Shown here one piece after another: positions 1-9,166 of a DNA stretch of 64,000 nt; position 1 is the first letter of the stretch, and each line of letters starts with the position of its first letter. The position numbers were made by a program, and so were the translations under genes. Below the pieces are notes generated by a model. It searched no databases. It was not told the DNA's origin and saw only the letters and a program-made list of their open reading frames with translations. The stretch is from Mycoplasmatota bacterium (GTDB lineage Bacteria > Bacillota_I > Bacilli_A > Izemoplasmatales > Izemoplasmataceae), in the NCBI GenBank assembly GCA_030595255.1, contig JAUVDP010000001.1, positions 1-64,000 on the forward strand, in the 5' to 3' direction.

Positions 1-5
1 GTTAA

Positions 6-881
6 ATGAAACTAGCAGTTACACCAATAGGTGTAAAAGGAATTGAAGGATTAAGTGCAAATGGAGCAGATATATTCTTAATAGGGAATAGTTCATTTGG
101 AAATAGACTTGTATATTCATTTTCAACAATTGAAATCACAAATGCTAATAATCTAATAAAGTCACTAAATAAAGAGGTTTATATTGTAATGAATTATATC
201 GTTCATAATGCAAATATACAAAGCTTAAAAGAGTTTCTTGATTTTGTTAAAGAATTAGATGTCGATGGTATAATTTTTGGTGATCTAGCTGTATATCAGT
301 TAGCTAAAAAAATAGGTATTGAAGATAAATTAATATATAGTCCCGAAACATTAAACACTAACTACTATGATCCTATATTTTGGAGTAGACAAGGTATTAA
401 AGGTCTAACTATTTCAAAAGAAATTACATTAGAAGATATTAAACAAATTTCTAAGGATAAAGTCTTAGAAATCTCTTTAATTGGCCATGGACACCTAAAT
501 ATGTTTCATTCAAGACGTCCACTAATTGAGAATTTCTTTAAGTATACTAATCAAGAATATAAAGAGTATATTGAAAACCGTAATTTAAGAGTAGTTGAAG
601 AAATAAGAAACGAAAGTTATCCTATTTTTCAAGATAATCACGGAACTCATATCTTTAGAGATAAATCACTGGAATCATTTCAAGAGGTAAATATTCTAAA
701 TGATTATTTAGATGTTTTTATTATTGATGGTATTTTTAAAGATAATAGATATTTAGAAGACACTTTAAAACATTATAAGGATTTATTGAATAATCAAGGT
801 GATGCTAAAAGCATTTCTAAACTTTATGAAGGGAATCATGATTCTGGCTTTTTATATAAAAAGACAGTTTATGATAAGTAG
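6..881 (+). CDS. trhP1: Peptidase U32 family protein, TrhP1-like tRNA hydroxylation protein
   Basis: A 291-residue U32-family protein directly upstream of a second, longer U32 protein. The pair followed by udk and greA matches the B. subtilis order yrrN(trhP1)-yrrO(trhP2)-udk-greA. Those B. subtilis proteins are known to be needed for prephenate-dependent 5-hydroxyuridine formation at the tRNA wobble position; protease activity is not established for them. The short U32 core is visible, but the Cys cluster of the longer partner is absent, as expected for the short paralogue. The ATG follows a TAA at 3-5, so an upstream gene probably ends at the window edge in the same operon. The stop codon overlaps the ribosome binding site of the next gene. 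Assignment rests on family resemblance plus gene order. Confidence 0.8.
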   Translation: MKLAVTPIGVKGIEGLSANGADIFLIGNSSFGNRLVYSFSTIEITNANNLIKSLNKEVYIVMNYIVHNANIQSLKEFLDFVKELDVDGIIFGDLAVYQLAKKIGIEDKLIYSPETLNTNYYDPIFWSRQGIKGLTISKEITLEDIKQISKDKVLEISLIGHGHLNMFHSRRPLIENFFKYTNQEYKEYIENRNLRVVEEIRNESYPIFQDNHGTHIFRDKSLESFQEVNILNDYLDVFIIDGIFKDNRYLEDTLKHYKDLLNNQGDAKSISKLYEGNHDSGFLYKKTVYDK

Positions 882-893
882 GAGGTGCTATAT

Positions 894-2090
894 ATGATAA
901 AACCTGAATTACTTGCTCCTGCTGGAGATTTAGAAAAACTGAAAATTGCTTTTATTTATGGCGCTGATGCTGTATTTATAGGCGGAAAGAAATTTTCACT
1001 AAGAGCACGCGCTTCTAACTTTGATATTCCTCAAATAAAGGAAGCTTGTGATTTTGCACATAATCTGGATAAGAAAGTATATGTTACCACAAATATTATT
1101 CCTCATAATGAAAATATTGAGGGATTAGTTGAATATTTAAAAGATTTAGAAGGTGCTGGGGTAGATGCTATAATTTGTGCTGCCCCTGTAATAATTGATA
1201 CAGCTAAAAAAGAGACTGATTTAGAAATTCATATTTCAACTCAAGTATCATTAACTAACTATGAGAGTGTTAATTTCTGGTATAACCAAGGCGTTACTAG
1301 GGTTGTACTTGCTCGTGAATTAAATAAATATGAGATTAAAGAATTAAAAGATAATACGGAGGCAGATATTGAAGTATTTATCCATGGTGGTATGTGTGTT
1401 TCTTACTCAGGGAGATGTACTTTATCTAATAACATGACAGATAGAGATGCTAATCGTGGAGGTTGTGCTCACAGTTGTCGCTGGAATTATGATATATATG
1501 ACGGTGAAACTAAATTGAATGATGAGTTATCCTTTTCAATGAGTTCTAAAGATCTTCAAACCGTTAAACAAATATCTGATTTAATTGATATTGGTGTTCA
1601 TTCATTAAAAATAGAGGGAAGAATGAAATCGATTCATTATATTGCGACTGTAGTTAGTACTTATCGTAAATTAATAGATGATATTTGTGATGATTATGAA
1701 ATTGATTTACCTAAATATTTATTAGAAATCAAAAAAGCTGAAAATAGACTAACTAGCCACGGATTTATGGAAGGTATGACAACTATAGATGAACAGTTAT
1801 ACAACATGAGAAGTGAAAATCCAAGTCAAGATTTTATTGGATTAGTGGTTGACTATGATGAAGATACTTTTATAGCAACTATTCAACAAAGAAATAGATT
1901 TGTTCCAGGTGACTATATTGAAGTATTTAGTCCTGATTTTGAATCTATGAAATTTAAGGTCGATGAGATTATTGATGAAGAAGGTAATGCAGTTGATGCT
2001 GCACGTCATCCTTTACAAATTCTTAAGGTATTTATACCGTTTAAGGTAAGCAAGTACGATATGTTAAGAAAAATTAAACAATTAAGTTGA
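894..2090 (+). CDS. trhP2: Peptidase U32 family protein, TrhP2-like tRNA hydroxylation protein
   Basis: A 398-residue U32 protein. The family signature around a Gly-Gly-Met-Cys core is present, with Cys at about residues 168, 175, 191 and 195, the cluster thought to hold an iron-sulfur centre in TrhP-type proteins. It is expected to act with the upstream U32 protein in tRNA wobble-uridine hydroxylation (ho5U34). The start is the ATG at 894 because GGAGG at 881-885 lies 8 bases upstream; a GTG at 885 overlaps that site and is unlikely. It ends in TGA, one of several genes showing that TGA is a stop here. Confidence 0.85.
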   Translation: MIKPELLAPAGDLEKLKIAFIYGADAVFIGGKKFSLRARASNFDIPQIKEACDFAHNLDKKVYVTTNIIPHNENIEGLVEYLKDLEGAGVDAIICAAPVIIDTAKKETDLEIHISTQVSLTNYESVNFWYNQGVTRVVLARELNKYEIKELKDNTEADIEVFIHGGMCVSYSGRCTLSNNMTDRDANRGGCAHSCRWNYDIYDGETKLNDELSFSMSSKDLQTVKQISDLIDIGVHSLKIEGRMKSIHYIATVVSTYRKLIDDICDDYEIDLPKYLLEIKKAENRLTSHGFMEGMTTIDEQLYNMRSENPSQDFIGLVVDYDEDTFIATIQQRNRFVPGDYIEVFSPDFESMKFKVDEIIDEEGNAVDAARHPLQILKVFIPFKVSKYDMLRKIKQLS

Positions 2091-2114
2091 AAAAAAACAA
2101 AAATAGAATATAAT
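2087..2114 (+). promoter_or_regulatory. Promoter for udk
   Basis: TTGAAA at 2087-2092 and TATAAT at 2109-2114 are separated by 16 bases. The -35 overlaps the stop codon of trhP2, so udk can be transcribed independently of the U32 pair. Not tested; inferred from consensus match. Confidence 0.6.
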
Positions 2115-2140
2115 AATAATTGTGTTGCATGAGAGACATT

Positions 2141-2170
2141 ACAAAAAGGAGTAAAATTACTCCTTTTGTT
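2141..2170 (+). terminator. Hairpin between trhP2 and udk, terminator or leader hairpin
   Basis: An inverted repeat with arms containing AAAGGAGTAA and TTACTCCTTT, with one unpaired A. The tail TTTTGTT is weak as a terminator. It lies downstream of the promoter at 2087-2114, so it could end trhP2 transcripts or act as a 5' leader hairpin of udk. Confidence 0.55.
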
Positions 2171-2192
2171 AAGAAATAAAGGTGGGATTATT

Positions 2193-2813
2193 ATGAGTAA
2201 ACCAGTAATTATAGCGGTCGCAGGTGGAAGTGCATCTGGGAAAACTACAGTAGTTGATAAAATCGTTAGTAGCTTTAATAAAGAAGACGTTATTGTTATT
2301 AAACATGATGACTATTATAAAGATCAATCAGAGATGACTTTAGAAGAAAGATATCAAGTAAATTATGATCATCCTTTTTCATTAGATAATGATTTAATGT
2401 ATCTTCAAATTGTTGACTTATTAAAAGGTAAAAGTGTTATTAAGCCAACATACGATTTTGAAGCTCATTCAAGAAGCACAATAACTGAAGAAATTCATCC
2501 AACTAAAATTATTATTTTAGAAGGAATATTAATAATGGAAGATGAAAGAATCAGGGATCTATGTGATATTAAATTATTCGTAGAAGCTGATGATGATCTT
2601 CGCTTTATTAGACGACTTACAAGAGATATGGCAGAACGTGGAAGATCACTTGAAAGTGTAATTAATCAATATCTTACAACGGTTAAACCAATGCATTTCG
2701 CATTCGTTAAACCAACTAAAAGATATGCGGATGTAATTATCCCAAATGATAAAGATCACGATGTTGCTGTTGATTTAATTATCACAAAAATAAAATCTAT
2801 CATTTCAAACTAA
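2193..2813 (+). CDS. udk: Uridine kinase
   Basis: A 206-residue cytosolic kinase that phosphorylates uridine and cytidine in pyrimidine salvage. The P-loop GGSASGKT sits at about residues 11-18, followed by the HDDYY substrate-region motif and the ILEGIL strand typical of uridine kinases. Length matches the usual 205-215. The ATG at 2193 is chosen over an upstream TTG at 2166 because it follows AAGGTGGGA at a normal distance and gives the standard N-terminus. Its position between the U32 pair and greA is the same as in B. subtilis. Confidence 0.93.
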   Translation: MSKPVIIAVAGGSASGKTTVVDKIVSSFNKEDVIVIKHDDYYKDQSEMTLEERYQVNYDHPFSLDNDLMYLQIVDLLKGKSVIKPTYDFEAHSRSTITEEIHPTKIIILEGILIMEDERIRDLCDIKLFVEADDDLRFIRRLTRDMAERGRSLESVINQYLTTVKPMHFAFVKPTKRYADVIIPNDKDHDVAVDLIITKIKSIISN

Positions 2814-2820
2814 AATATAG

Positions 2821-2826
2821 TATAAT
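2821..2826 (+). promoter_or_regulatory. Possible -10 box for greA
   Basis: TATAAT at 2821-2826, 26 bases before the greA start, in a short intergenic gap. No convincing -35 was found, so this is a weak call. Confidence 0.35.
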
Positions 2827-2852
2827 ATTATGAAAGCATGGAGGTACTAATT

Positions 2853-3320
2853 ATGGACAATGCATATAAGTTAACGAAACAAGGACATCTTAATTTAATT
2901 AATGAATTAGAGAAGTTAAAAGATGTTGATCGTAAAGAAAATTTAGAAGCTTTAAAAGATGCGAGAGCACAAGGAGATTTATCTGAGAACGCTGATTATG
3001 ACGCAGCTAGAGATGAACAAGCAAGAATAGAAGAAAGAATAAAAGAAATTGAAGGCATCCTAAAGAACTTTGAAATTATCAAAGAAGATACTTCAAATAA
3101 AGTAAATATTGGTAAAACAATAGTCATCAAAGTTGGAGATTTGGATGAAGCTACTTATACTATAGTTGGTTCTTTAGAAGCAGATCCTCTTAATGGTAAA
3201 ATATCTAATGAATCACCAATAGGTAAAGGAATTATTGGTTCAAAAAAAGGGCAAATAATTAAAATTAAAACAGAAACTGGACTTGATGTAGAAGTTAAAA
3301 TTATTGACGTAAAAAAATAA
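2853..3320 (+). CDS. greA: Transcription elongation factor GreA
   Basis: A 155-residue RNA-polymerase cleavage factor that rescues backtracked complexes. The N-terminal coiled coil carries the acidic tip region LSENADYDAARDEQ (about residues 44-57 of the protein), and the C-terminal FKBP-like domain contains the ESPIGKGIIG segment. The length is close to the usual 158. The ATG at 2853 has GGAGG at 2840-2844, 8 bases away; the earlier ATG at 2838 overlaps that ribosome binding site and is rejected. A hairpin terminator starts at its stop codon. Confidence 0.93.
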   Translation: MDNAYKLTKQGHLNLINELEKLKDVDRKENLEALKDARAQGDLSENADYDAARDEQARIEERIKEIEGILKNFEIIKEDTSNKVNIGKTIVIKVGDLDEATYTIVGSLEADPLNGKISNESPIGKGIIGSKKGQIIKIKTETGLDVEVKIIDVKK

Positions 3321-3343
3321 GAATGTTTCTGCATTCTTATTTT
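3315..3343 (+). terminator. Intrinsic terminator after greA
   Basis: Arms AATAAGAATG and CATTCTTATT with a 6-base loop, followed by TTTT. The hairpin includes the greA stop codon. mtnN follows 23 bases later with no obvious promoter of its own, so read-through is likely. Confidence 0.75.
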
Positions 3344-3365
3344 CATTATTAGGGAGGTTTTTTAA

Positions 3366-4055
3366 ATGATTGGAATAATTGGAGCAATGCAAGAAGAGCT
3401 GAATGTTATTTTAAAAGAAGTAAAAGACTTAAAAGAAATTAAACTAAGAATTAGAACATTTTACACTGGAACAATTAGTGGTAAAGAAGTAGTAGTTGTA
3501 CTTGCTGGAATTGGTAAAGTTAATGCTGGTATTACTACCTCAATTTTGCTTGAAAACTTTAACGTAACTTCAGTTATAAATATCGGAGTTGCCGGTGGAC
3601 AAAATGGTGTTTCTCATAAAGATATTGTCATTTCAAAAGAAGTGCTTTATCATGACTTTGATGTTACAAAATTTGGTAAATATAAAATAGGCCAAGTACC
3701 TGGAATGGAAAGTTTATTTTATGCTGATAATACTCTTTTGGAACTAACTAAAAACGCTGTTGAAAAACTTAATATAAAGTATAAAATAGGTAAAATAGCA
3801 ACGGGTGACCAGTTTATATATAGTAAGAACTCAATAACTAAATTGAATAATGAATATGACGATGTATTTGCTATAGAAATGGAAGCTGCTGGAATAGCTC
3901 ATGCTGCTACTTTATATAAAGTACCATTCATTATACTTAGAAGTATAAGCGATCTAATTGATGATGAAACACAAGACAACGATTTTGATGAGTTTTTAGA
4001 AGAAGCTTCAAAAAATGCAGCATTGGTTTTAAAAGAACTTATCGAAGTAATATAA
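3366..4055 (+). CDS. mtnN: 5'-methylthioadenosine/S-adenosylhomocysteine nucleosidase
   Basis: A 229-residue Pfs/MtnN enzyme that hydrolyses MTA and SAH to free adenine, recycling products of SAM-dependent reactions. Visible family features are the N-terminal IGIIGAMQEE with the catalytic Glu near residue 10-11, the GVAGG nucleotide-binding turn at 74-78, the substrate-binding EMEAAG at 171-176 and the catalytic Asp in SISDL at residue 196. Length is normal. It has a strong AGGGAGG site and overlaps the next gene by one base (TAATG), pointing to translational coupling. Confidence 0.93.
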   Translation: MIGIIGAMQEELNVILKEVKDLKEIKLRIRTFYTGTISGKEVVVVLAGIGKVNAGITTSILLENFNVTSVINIGVAGGQNGVSHKDIVISKEVLYHDFDVTKFGKYKIGQVPGMESLFYADNTLLELTKNAVEKLNIKYKIGKIATGDQFIYSKNSITKLNNEYDDVFAIEMEAAGIAHAATLYKVPFIILRSISDLIDDETQDNDFDEFLEEASKNAALVLKELIEVI

Positions 4056-4729
4056 TGAATGAAATTATACTAGGTGATATTGTATTAAAGTATCAAATAA
4101 CCTATAAGAAGAACAAAAATACCTATTTCTATTTTAAGAGAGATGGTTATATCCAAATAAATGCATCAAAGTATCAAAAAGAAAAAGATATTCTGAAGTT
4201 TATCAAAAATAATAGTGAATCTTTCGTTCTTAAGTATAATAAATCTATTGAAAAATATAAAAAGATTGATGGATATCATATATGGGGAATTAAGTATCAT
4301 GTAACTAAAGATAATCAAATTAAAGAAATGGAATTTAATCATGATTTATGGACTATAAAGGAACCTATAAACATTATTGACCATAATGATGAATCATATA
4401 TAAAAGAGGAAAAGAAGTTACTACTTGAAGAAGCATACTTATTAAAAGAAAAGTATTTGAATAATGGTCTTGTTGATATAGGTAATATTACGATAAAAAC
4501 AAGAGCTACTATTACAAGATTTGGTAGTTGTAACTACAGATTAAAAACAGTAAATTTGAACTTGAAATTAGTACATTGTGAAAAGAAGTTTATAGAATAT
4601 GTTTTCCTACATGAGATTGCTCATTTAAGACATCAAAATCATTCAAAAGATTTTTATATCTTACTAAGTAAATTCTGTCCAAATTATAAAGAATTAAAGA
4701 AAGAATTAAATCAGAAATTTAAAAGGTGA
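4055..4729 (+). CDS. YgjP/M48-like zinc metallopeptidase domain protein
   Basis: A 224-residue protein of the YgjP family (formerly DUF45, SprT-like fold). The zinc motif HEIAH is at residues 186-190 and a third likely ligand, His196, follows in HQNHSKDF. The preceding Arg-Phe-Gly-Ser-Cys segment is typical of the family. Substrates of this family are not settled. It overlaps mtnN by one base and is followed 4 bases later by a ygiQ-like gene, so it belongs to the same operon. Confidence 0.85.
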   Translation: MNEIILGDIVLKYQITYKKNKNTYFYFKRDGYIQINASKYQKEKDILKFIKNNSESFVLKYNKSIEKYKKIDGYHIWGIKYHVTKDNQIKEMEFNHDLWTIKEPINIIDHNDESYIKEEKKLLLEEAYLLKEKYLNNGLVDIGNITIKTRATITRFGSCNYRLKTVNLNLKLVHCEKKFIEYVFLHEIAHLRHQNHSKDFYILLSKFCPNYKELKKELNQKFKR

Positions 4730-4733
4730 TATT

Positions 4734-6524
4734 ATGTTTTTACCAATATCCAAAGAGGAATTAATTGAAAGAAATATTGAACAATTGGATTTTATATTAA
4801 TTAGTGGAGATGCTTATGTTGATCATCCTTCTTTTGGTATTGCAATTATTTCTAGATTATTAGAATCTCATGGATATAGTGTTGGTATCGTAGCTCAACC
4901 TAATATGAGAAATGATCTTGATTTTTTAGAACTTGGGACACCAAGACTTGGATTCTTAGTATCAAGTGGTAATATTGATTCAATGGTGAATCATTATACT
5001 GTTTCTAAAAGGCATAGAAGTAAAGATATGTATTCACCAGGCGGTAGAATGGGATTACGTCCTGATTACGCTACTGTGAAATATTCACAAAGATTAAGAA
5101 AATTATTCGCTAATACACCAATTATAATTGGAGGCATAGAAGCATCTTTAAGAAGAATGGCTCATTATGACTACTGGAAAGATACAGTTAGTAAAAGTAT
5201 CTTGATTGATTCAAAAGCTGATATTTTAGTTTATGGAATGAGTGAATTGAGTATTGTTGAAGTTGCTGATTATTTACATAGTGGATTAGATGTTAGAGAT
5301 ATTGTATTTATTAAAGGGACAGTCTTTAAAACAAAGAACCCTGATTATATCCCAAGTGATGGGATTATATTACCAACCTATGATGAAATTCTTGAAAATA
5401 AAGAAACTTACGCAAAGAGTTTTTTAGTTAAACATAGAAATACAGACCACATTTCAGCTAAGCCATTAATTGAGACTTATCGTAACCACACAATAGTTCA
5501 AAATCCACCAAATAGACCGTTAACTAAGGATGAAATGGATAATGTATATAGTTTACCTTTTGAAAGAAATTATCATCCTATATATAATAAATTAGGACAT
5601 ATTCCCGCGATTGATGAAGTTAAATTCTCGATAATCGCAAATAGAGGATGTTTTGGAGAATGTAGTTTCTGTGCATTAACTTATCATCAAGGTAGAATAA
5701 TTCAATCTCGTAGTAAAGAATCAATAATTGAAGAAGGAATTAAAATAACTAAAGATAAAGATTTTAAAGGATATATACATGATGTTGGAGGACCAACAGC
5801 TAACTTTTATGATGTAGCTTGTGATAAACAAATTAAACATGGAGTATGTTTAAATAAAGCATGTTTATCTGAAGATGCTTGTCCTTTATTAAAGGTTACA
5901 CATAAAAATTACTTAGATGTATTAAGAGGTTTAAGAGAACTACCAGGAATAAAAAAAGTATTTGTACGTAGTGGTGTTAGATATGACTATGTAATGTATG
6001 ATAAAAACCCAGAGTTCTTTAGTGAGCTTGTAGAACATCATGTCTCAGGACAACTAAAAGTAGCTCCAGAACATGTAAGTGACGCAGTTCTTGATAAAAT
6101 GAATAAGCCAAAAAGAAAGCTATATGATTCTTTTGTTAAAAAGTATTACGAATTGAATGAAAAACATGGAAAGAATCAATTCCTAGTTCCTTATTTAATG
6201 AGTTCTCATCCAGGTTCCACTTTAAATGAAGCAATTGAACTTGCTGAATATATTAGGGATTTAAAATATTATCCTGAACAAGTTCAAGATTTCTATCCTA
6301 CTCCAGGTACTTTATCAACTTGTATGTACCATACAGGTTTAGATCCAAGAACAATGGAAAAAGTATACGTTCCAATAACTAAAGAAGAAAAAGCAATGCA
6401 AAGAGCTTTAATACAATATCGTAATCCTAAAAATTACCATTTAGTATCTAAAGCATTAAGAAGAGCTCACAGAAGTGATCTAATAGGATATGAAAAACAT
6501 TGTCTTATTAGACCAAGATCGTAA
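4734..6524 (+). CDS. YgiQ family radical SAM protein
   Basis: A 596-residue radical SAM protein of the UPF0313/YgiQ family. The three Cys that bind the 4Fe-4S cluster are at residues 306, 310 and 313 (RGCFGECSFC), embedded in a large family-specific N-terminal region. The YgiQ N-terminal segment around residues 95-150 is well conserved. The reaction catalysed by YgiQ proteins is unknown. AAGGTGATATT precedes the ATG. Length is typical. Confidence 0.9.
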   Translation: MFLPISKEELIERNIEQLDFILISGDAYVDHPSFGIAIISRLLESHGYSVGIVAQPNMRNDLDFLELGTPRLGFLVSSGNIDSMVNHYTVSKRHRSKDMYSPGGRMGLRPDYATVKYSQRLRKLFANTPIIIGGIEASLRRMAHYDYWKDTVSKSILIDSKADILVYGMSELSIVEVADYLHSGLDVRDIVFIKGTVFKTKNPDYIPSDGIILPTYDEILENKETYAKSFLVKHRNTDHISAKPLIETYRNHTIVQNPPNRPLTKDEMDNVYSLPFERNYHPIYNKLGHIPAIDEVKFSIIANRGCFGECSFCALTYHQGRIIQSRSKESIIEEGIKITKDKDFKGYIHDVGGPTANFYDVACDKQIKHGVCLNKACLSEDACPLLKVTHKNYLDVLRGLRELPGIKKVFVRSGVRYDYVMYDKNPEFFSELVEHHVSGQLKVAPEHVSDAVLDKMNKPKRKLYDSFVKKYYELNEKHGKNQFLVPYLMSSHPGSTLNEAIELAEYIRDLKYYPEQVQDFYPTPGTLSTCMYHTGLDPRTMEKVYVPITKEEKAMQRALIQYRNPKNYHLVSKALRRAHRSDLIGYEKHCLIRPRS

Positions 6525-6528
6525 GAAA

Positions 6529-6557
6529 TAGACATTTATACTCTTATTTTGTATAAT
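6529..6557 (+). promoter_or_regulatory. Promoter for the yqeG-yqeM operon
   Basis: TAGACA at 6529-6534 and TATAAT at 6552-6557 with a 17-base spacer, ending 25 bases before the yqeG start. Confidence 0.65.
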
Positions 6558-6582
6558 AAAGGGTAATATACAGGAGGATTTT

Positions 6583-7146
6583 ATGATACATAAACTACTA
6601 AAAACTAAAAAATTTATTCCCAATGAATTCCACGATACATTTTTTGATATTGATTTTAAAAATCTATACCAAAAAGGATACCGTGTTATTTTAACGGATT
6701 TAGATAATACACTTATCACATATGATGAATTTGCACCTACAGAAAAGATTATAAAAAAATTAGATAGTTTAAGAGAACTTGGATTTGAAGTAGTGATTAT
6801 TTCAAATAACCACCCACCAAGAATTAAAAGTTTCTTAAAGGAAACTGATTATAAAGGTGTAGGTAACGCTAGAAAGCCTTTAAGTGTAGGGATAAAGAAA
6901 GCTTTAAAGTTAACTAATAATACTTATAGTAAAGATCAAGTTATAATTATTGGAGACCAATTAATGACTGATATTTATGGAGCGAATAGATTTTCTTCGT
7001 ATAGTATCTTAGTTAATCCAATTAAAAGAAAAACTGAAAAATGGTATACAAAAATTAATCGTAAAATTGAAGTTAAGATGTTAGAAAAAATAAAAAGTAA
7101 AGAATTAGAAAAATATAATGAGTTAAATCTCAGCAAGAGGGTCTAA
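6583..7146 (+). CDS. yqeG: YqeG family HAD-type phosphatase
   Basis: A 187-residue member of the HAD superfamily, subfamily IIIA, YqeG type. The nucleophile motif DLDNT (about residues 40-44), the second motif IISNN (about 73-77) and the acidic motif GDQLMTD (about 123-129) are all present, so catalysis is plausible. The physiological substrate is not known. It is first in the five-gene yqeG-yqeH-yqeK-rsfS-yqeM cluster known from Bacillus, with AGGAGG before its ATG. Confidence 0.9.
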   Translation: MIHKLLKTKKFIPNEFHDTFFDIDFKNLYQKGYRVILTDLDNTLITYDEFAPTEKIIKKLDSLRELGFEVVIISNNHPPRIKSFLKETDYKGVGNARKPLSVGIKKALKLTNNTYSKDQVIIIGDQLMTDIYGANRFSSYSILVNPIKRKTEKWYTKINRKIEVKMLEKIKSKELEKYNELNLSKRV

Positions 7147-7147
7147 T

Positions 7148-8248
7148 ATGGAAGAAATGCGCTGTATTGGCTGTGGAAGTATTATCCAAAGTGAGGATAA
7201 TAAAAAGCCAGGATTCATTCCACAAAGTAAATTAGATAGTGAAGAAACAGATATTGTTTGTCGTCGTTGTTTTAGACTTAAAAACTATAATGAAGTGACA
7301 CCTTTGGAAATAACTAAAGATGATTACTTTAATATAATAAGTGAAATTGGTAATCATAATGCTTTAATCGTTAAGATTATTGATTTATTTGATATAGAAG
7401 GGTCTCTTATTCCTCAAATTCAAAAACTTACAAATCATAACGATTTAATAATAGTGGCAAATAAAAGAGATTTATTACCAAAGTTAGTCAAAGAAACTAA
7501 AATTATTCATCATTTAAAGAAAATTTTAAAAGATAACAACTTAATAGTAGAAGATATATACTTAATGAGTGCTCTTAAAAATCACAATATCGATGAAGTA
7601 TTCAATAAAATCACAAAAAAAGCACATGGTAGAGATATTTATATTGTAGGAGCGACAAATGTAGGTAAATCAACATTTGTTAATGCACTATTAAAGTCAA
7701 GAGCTGGAACTATTAAAGATGTAATCACAGTATCTTCACTAGCTGGAACTACATTAGATTTAATAAAGATTCCTCTTGGTAGAAATTTCATTATAGATAC
7801 GCCGGGATTAGTAAATGATAATCAAATAACTCATTATTTAAGTCCAAAAGCTTTAAAAATAGTAACACCTAAAAAGGAAATAAAACCTAAGGGATTCCAA
7901 TTAGATAGTTCTCAAACATTATTTATGGGAGGGCTCGCAAGAATAGACTTTATAAGTGGTCCTAAAACAAGTTTTATTTGTTATGTAAGTGAGTTTATGA
8001 AGATACACAGAACTAAGTTAGAAAAAGCTGATGAACTTTATAGTAGTCACTTAGGAACGCTCCTTACACCACCCTTTAATAAAGATGAATTATTCCCACT
8101 TAAAGCACATAATTTTAATATTAGGTCAATAGGAAAATCAGATATAGTTTTACCTGGTTTAGGTTTTGTAACTGTGACTGGAAATGTAAAAGTTAAAGTA
8201 CACGTTAGAGTTAATACAATTCCTTATGTAAGAGCGGCTATAATATGA
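7148..8248 (+). CDS. yqeH: Ribosome biogenesis GTPase YqeH
   Basis: A 366-residue circularly permuted GTPase needed for 30S subunit maturation in Bacillus. An N-terminal zinc finger has Cys6, Cys9, Cys38 and Cys41. The GTPase motifs come in permuted order: NKRD (G4) at 105-108, SAL (G5) at 141-143, GATNVGKST (G1) at 168-176 and DTPG (G3) at 217-220. The C-terminal part is the RNA-binding region of the family. One base separates it from yqeG and it overlaps yqeK by four bases (ATGA). Confidence 0.94.
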   Translation: MEEMRCIGCGSIIQSEDNKKPGFIPQSKLDSEETDIVCRRCFRLKNYNEVTPLEITKDDYFNIISEIGNHNALIVKIIDLFDIEGSLIPQIQKLTNHNDLIIVANKRDLLPKLVKETKIIHHLKKILKDNNLIVEDIYLMSALKNHNIDEVFNKITKKAHGRDIYIVGATNVGKSTFVNALLKSRAGTIKDVITVSSLAGTTLDLIKIPLGRNFIIDTPGLVNDNQITHYLSPKALKIVTPKKEIKPKGFQLDSSQTLFMGGLARIDFISGPKTSFICYVSEFMKIHRTKLEKADELYSSHLGTLLTPPFNKDELFPLKAHNFNIRSIGKSDIVLPGLGFVTVTGNVKVKVHVRVNTIPYVRAAII

Positions 8249-8832
8249 TAAAAGATGTAATTCTTAATGATCTTTTAATAGAATTGAAGAATAAACCAAA
8301 TAGACTTAAACACATATTAGGTGTTAGAGATACTGCTTTAGAGTTTGGTAAAAAATTTAATCTTGATTTAGATATATTAGAAACAGCAGCTTTACTTCAT
8401 GATATTACTAAGTATTATACTTTAAATCAAAATAAAGAAATTATAGATCGCTACTTTGGAGATACAAAAAAAATATATGAATGTTACAACGAAAACATTC
8501 TTCATGCGTTTAGTGCATATGTTATTGCTAAAGAAGAGTATAATATAACAGATGGTGAAATATTGAATTCAATATTAAATCATACAATAGGAAGAGCGAA
8601 TATGAGTATGTACGAAAAAGTTATCTTTATAAGTGATTATACTGAACCTAATCGTACTTACAAATCTTGTGTAAAGGTAAGAAAGATAGCAGAAACTAGT
8701 TTAGATAAAGCAGTATTTACTGCGATTGATGACTCAATTAAGTTTTATGAGAAGGAAGATGGATTAATTCCACTTATCGCTTATGAAGCAAGACATTATT
8801 ACAGAAAATTATTGGAGGTACAACATGACTAA
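8245..8832 (+). CDS. yqeK: YqeK family HD-domain hydrolase
   Basis: A 195-residue HD-domain phosphohydrolase. Members of the YqeK family hydrolyse diadenosine tetraphosphate (Ap4A) symmetrically. His23 and the HD pair at residues 52-53 (LLHDITKYY) are in place, and a downstream SDYTEPNR segment is typical of the family. In B. subtilis it is adjacent to nadD, which is missing here between yqeH and yqeK. The start overlaps the yqeH stop and the end overlaps rsfS, so the genes are translationally coupled. Confidence 0.9.
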   Translation: MIKDVILNDLLIELKNKPNRLKHILGVRDTALEFGKKFNLDLDILETAALLHDITKYYTLNQNKEIIDRYFGDTKKIYECYNENILHAFSAYVIAKEEYNITDGEILNSILNHTIGRANMSMYEKVIFISDYTEPNRTYKSCVKVRKIAETSLDKAVFTAIDDSIKFYEKEDGLIPLIAYEARHYYRKLLEVQHD

Positions 8833-9166
8833 AATAAAAGCAATTATTAACGCACTAGAAGATATCAATGCATTTGATATTATCGCATATGATATGAGAG
8901 AGATATCACCATTTTTTGATTATTTCGTTATATCGAGTGCAACATCAGATAGACAGCTTCAAGCAGCTATATCACATATTTCTAACGATTTAGCAAAAGA
9001 AAAGTTCGATTCACCTAAAGTAGAAGGTAAAGACTCGAAATCATGGATCTTAGTAGATGCAGGTGATATAATTATAAATGTTTTCACTAAAGAGGAAAGA
9101 GAATATTATAATTTAGAAAAAATGTGGGCTGGAATTGAAACAGTAGATATTCAAAAACTAAAATGA
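8825..9166 (+). CDS. rsfS: Ribosomal silencing factor RsfS
   Basis: A 113-residue RsfS/Iojap protein, which binds uL14 on the 50S subunit and blocks subunit joining when nutrients are low. The family signature around SSATSDRQLQA and the C-terminal EREYYNLEKMW are clear. The ATG at 8825 follows TTGGAGGTACAAC; an in-frame ATG at 8783 would lengthen the protein by 14 residues into yqeK and lacks a good binding site. It overlaps yqeK by 8 bases and yqeM by 4. Confidence 0.92.
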   Translation: MTKIKAIINALEDINAFDIIAYDMREISPFFDYFVISSATSDRQLQAAISHISNDLAKEKFDSPKVEGKDSKSWILVDAGDIIINVFTKEEREYYNLEKMWAGIETVDIQKLK

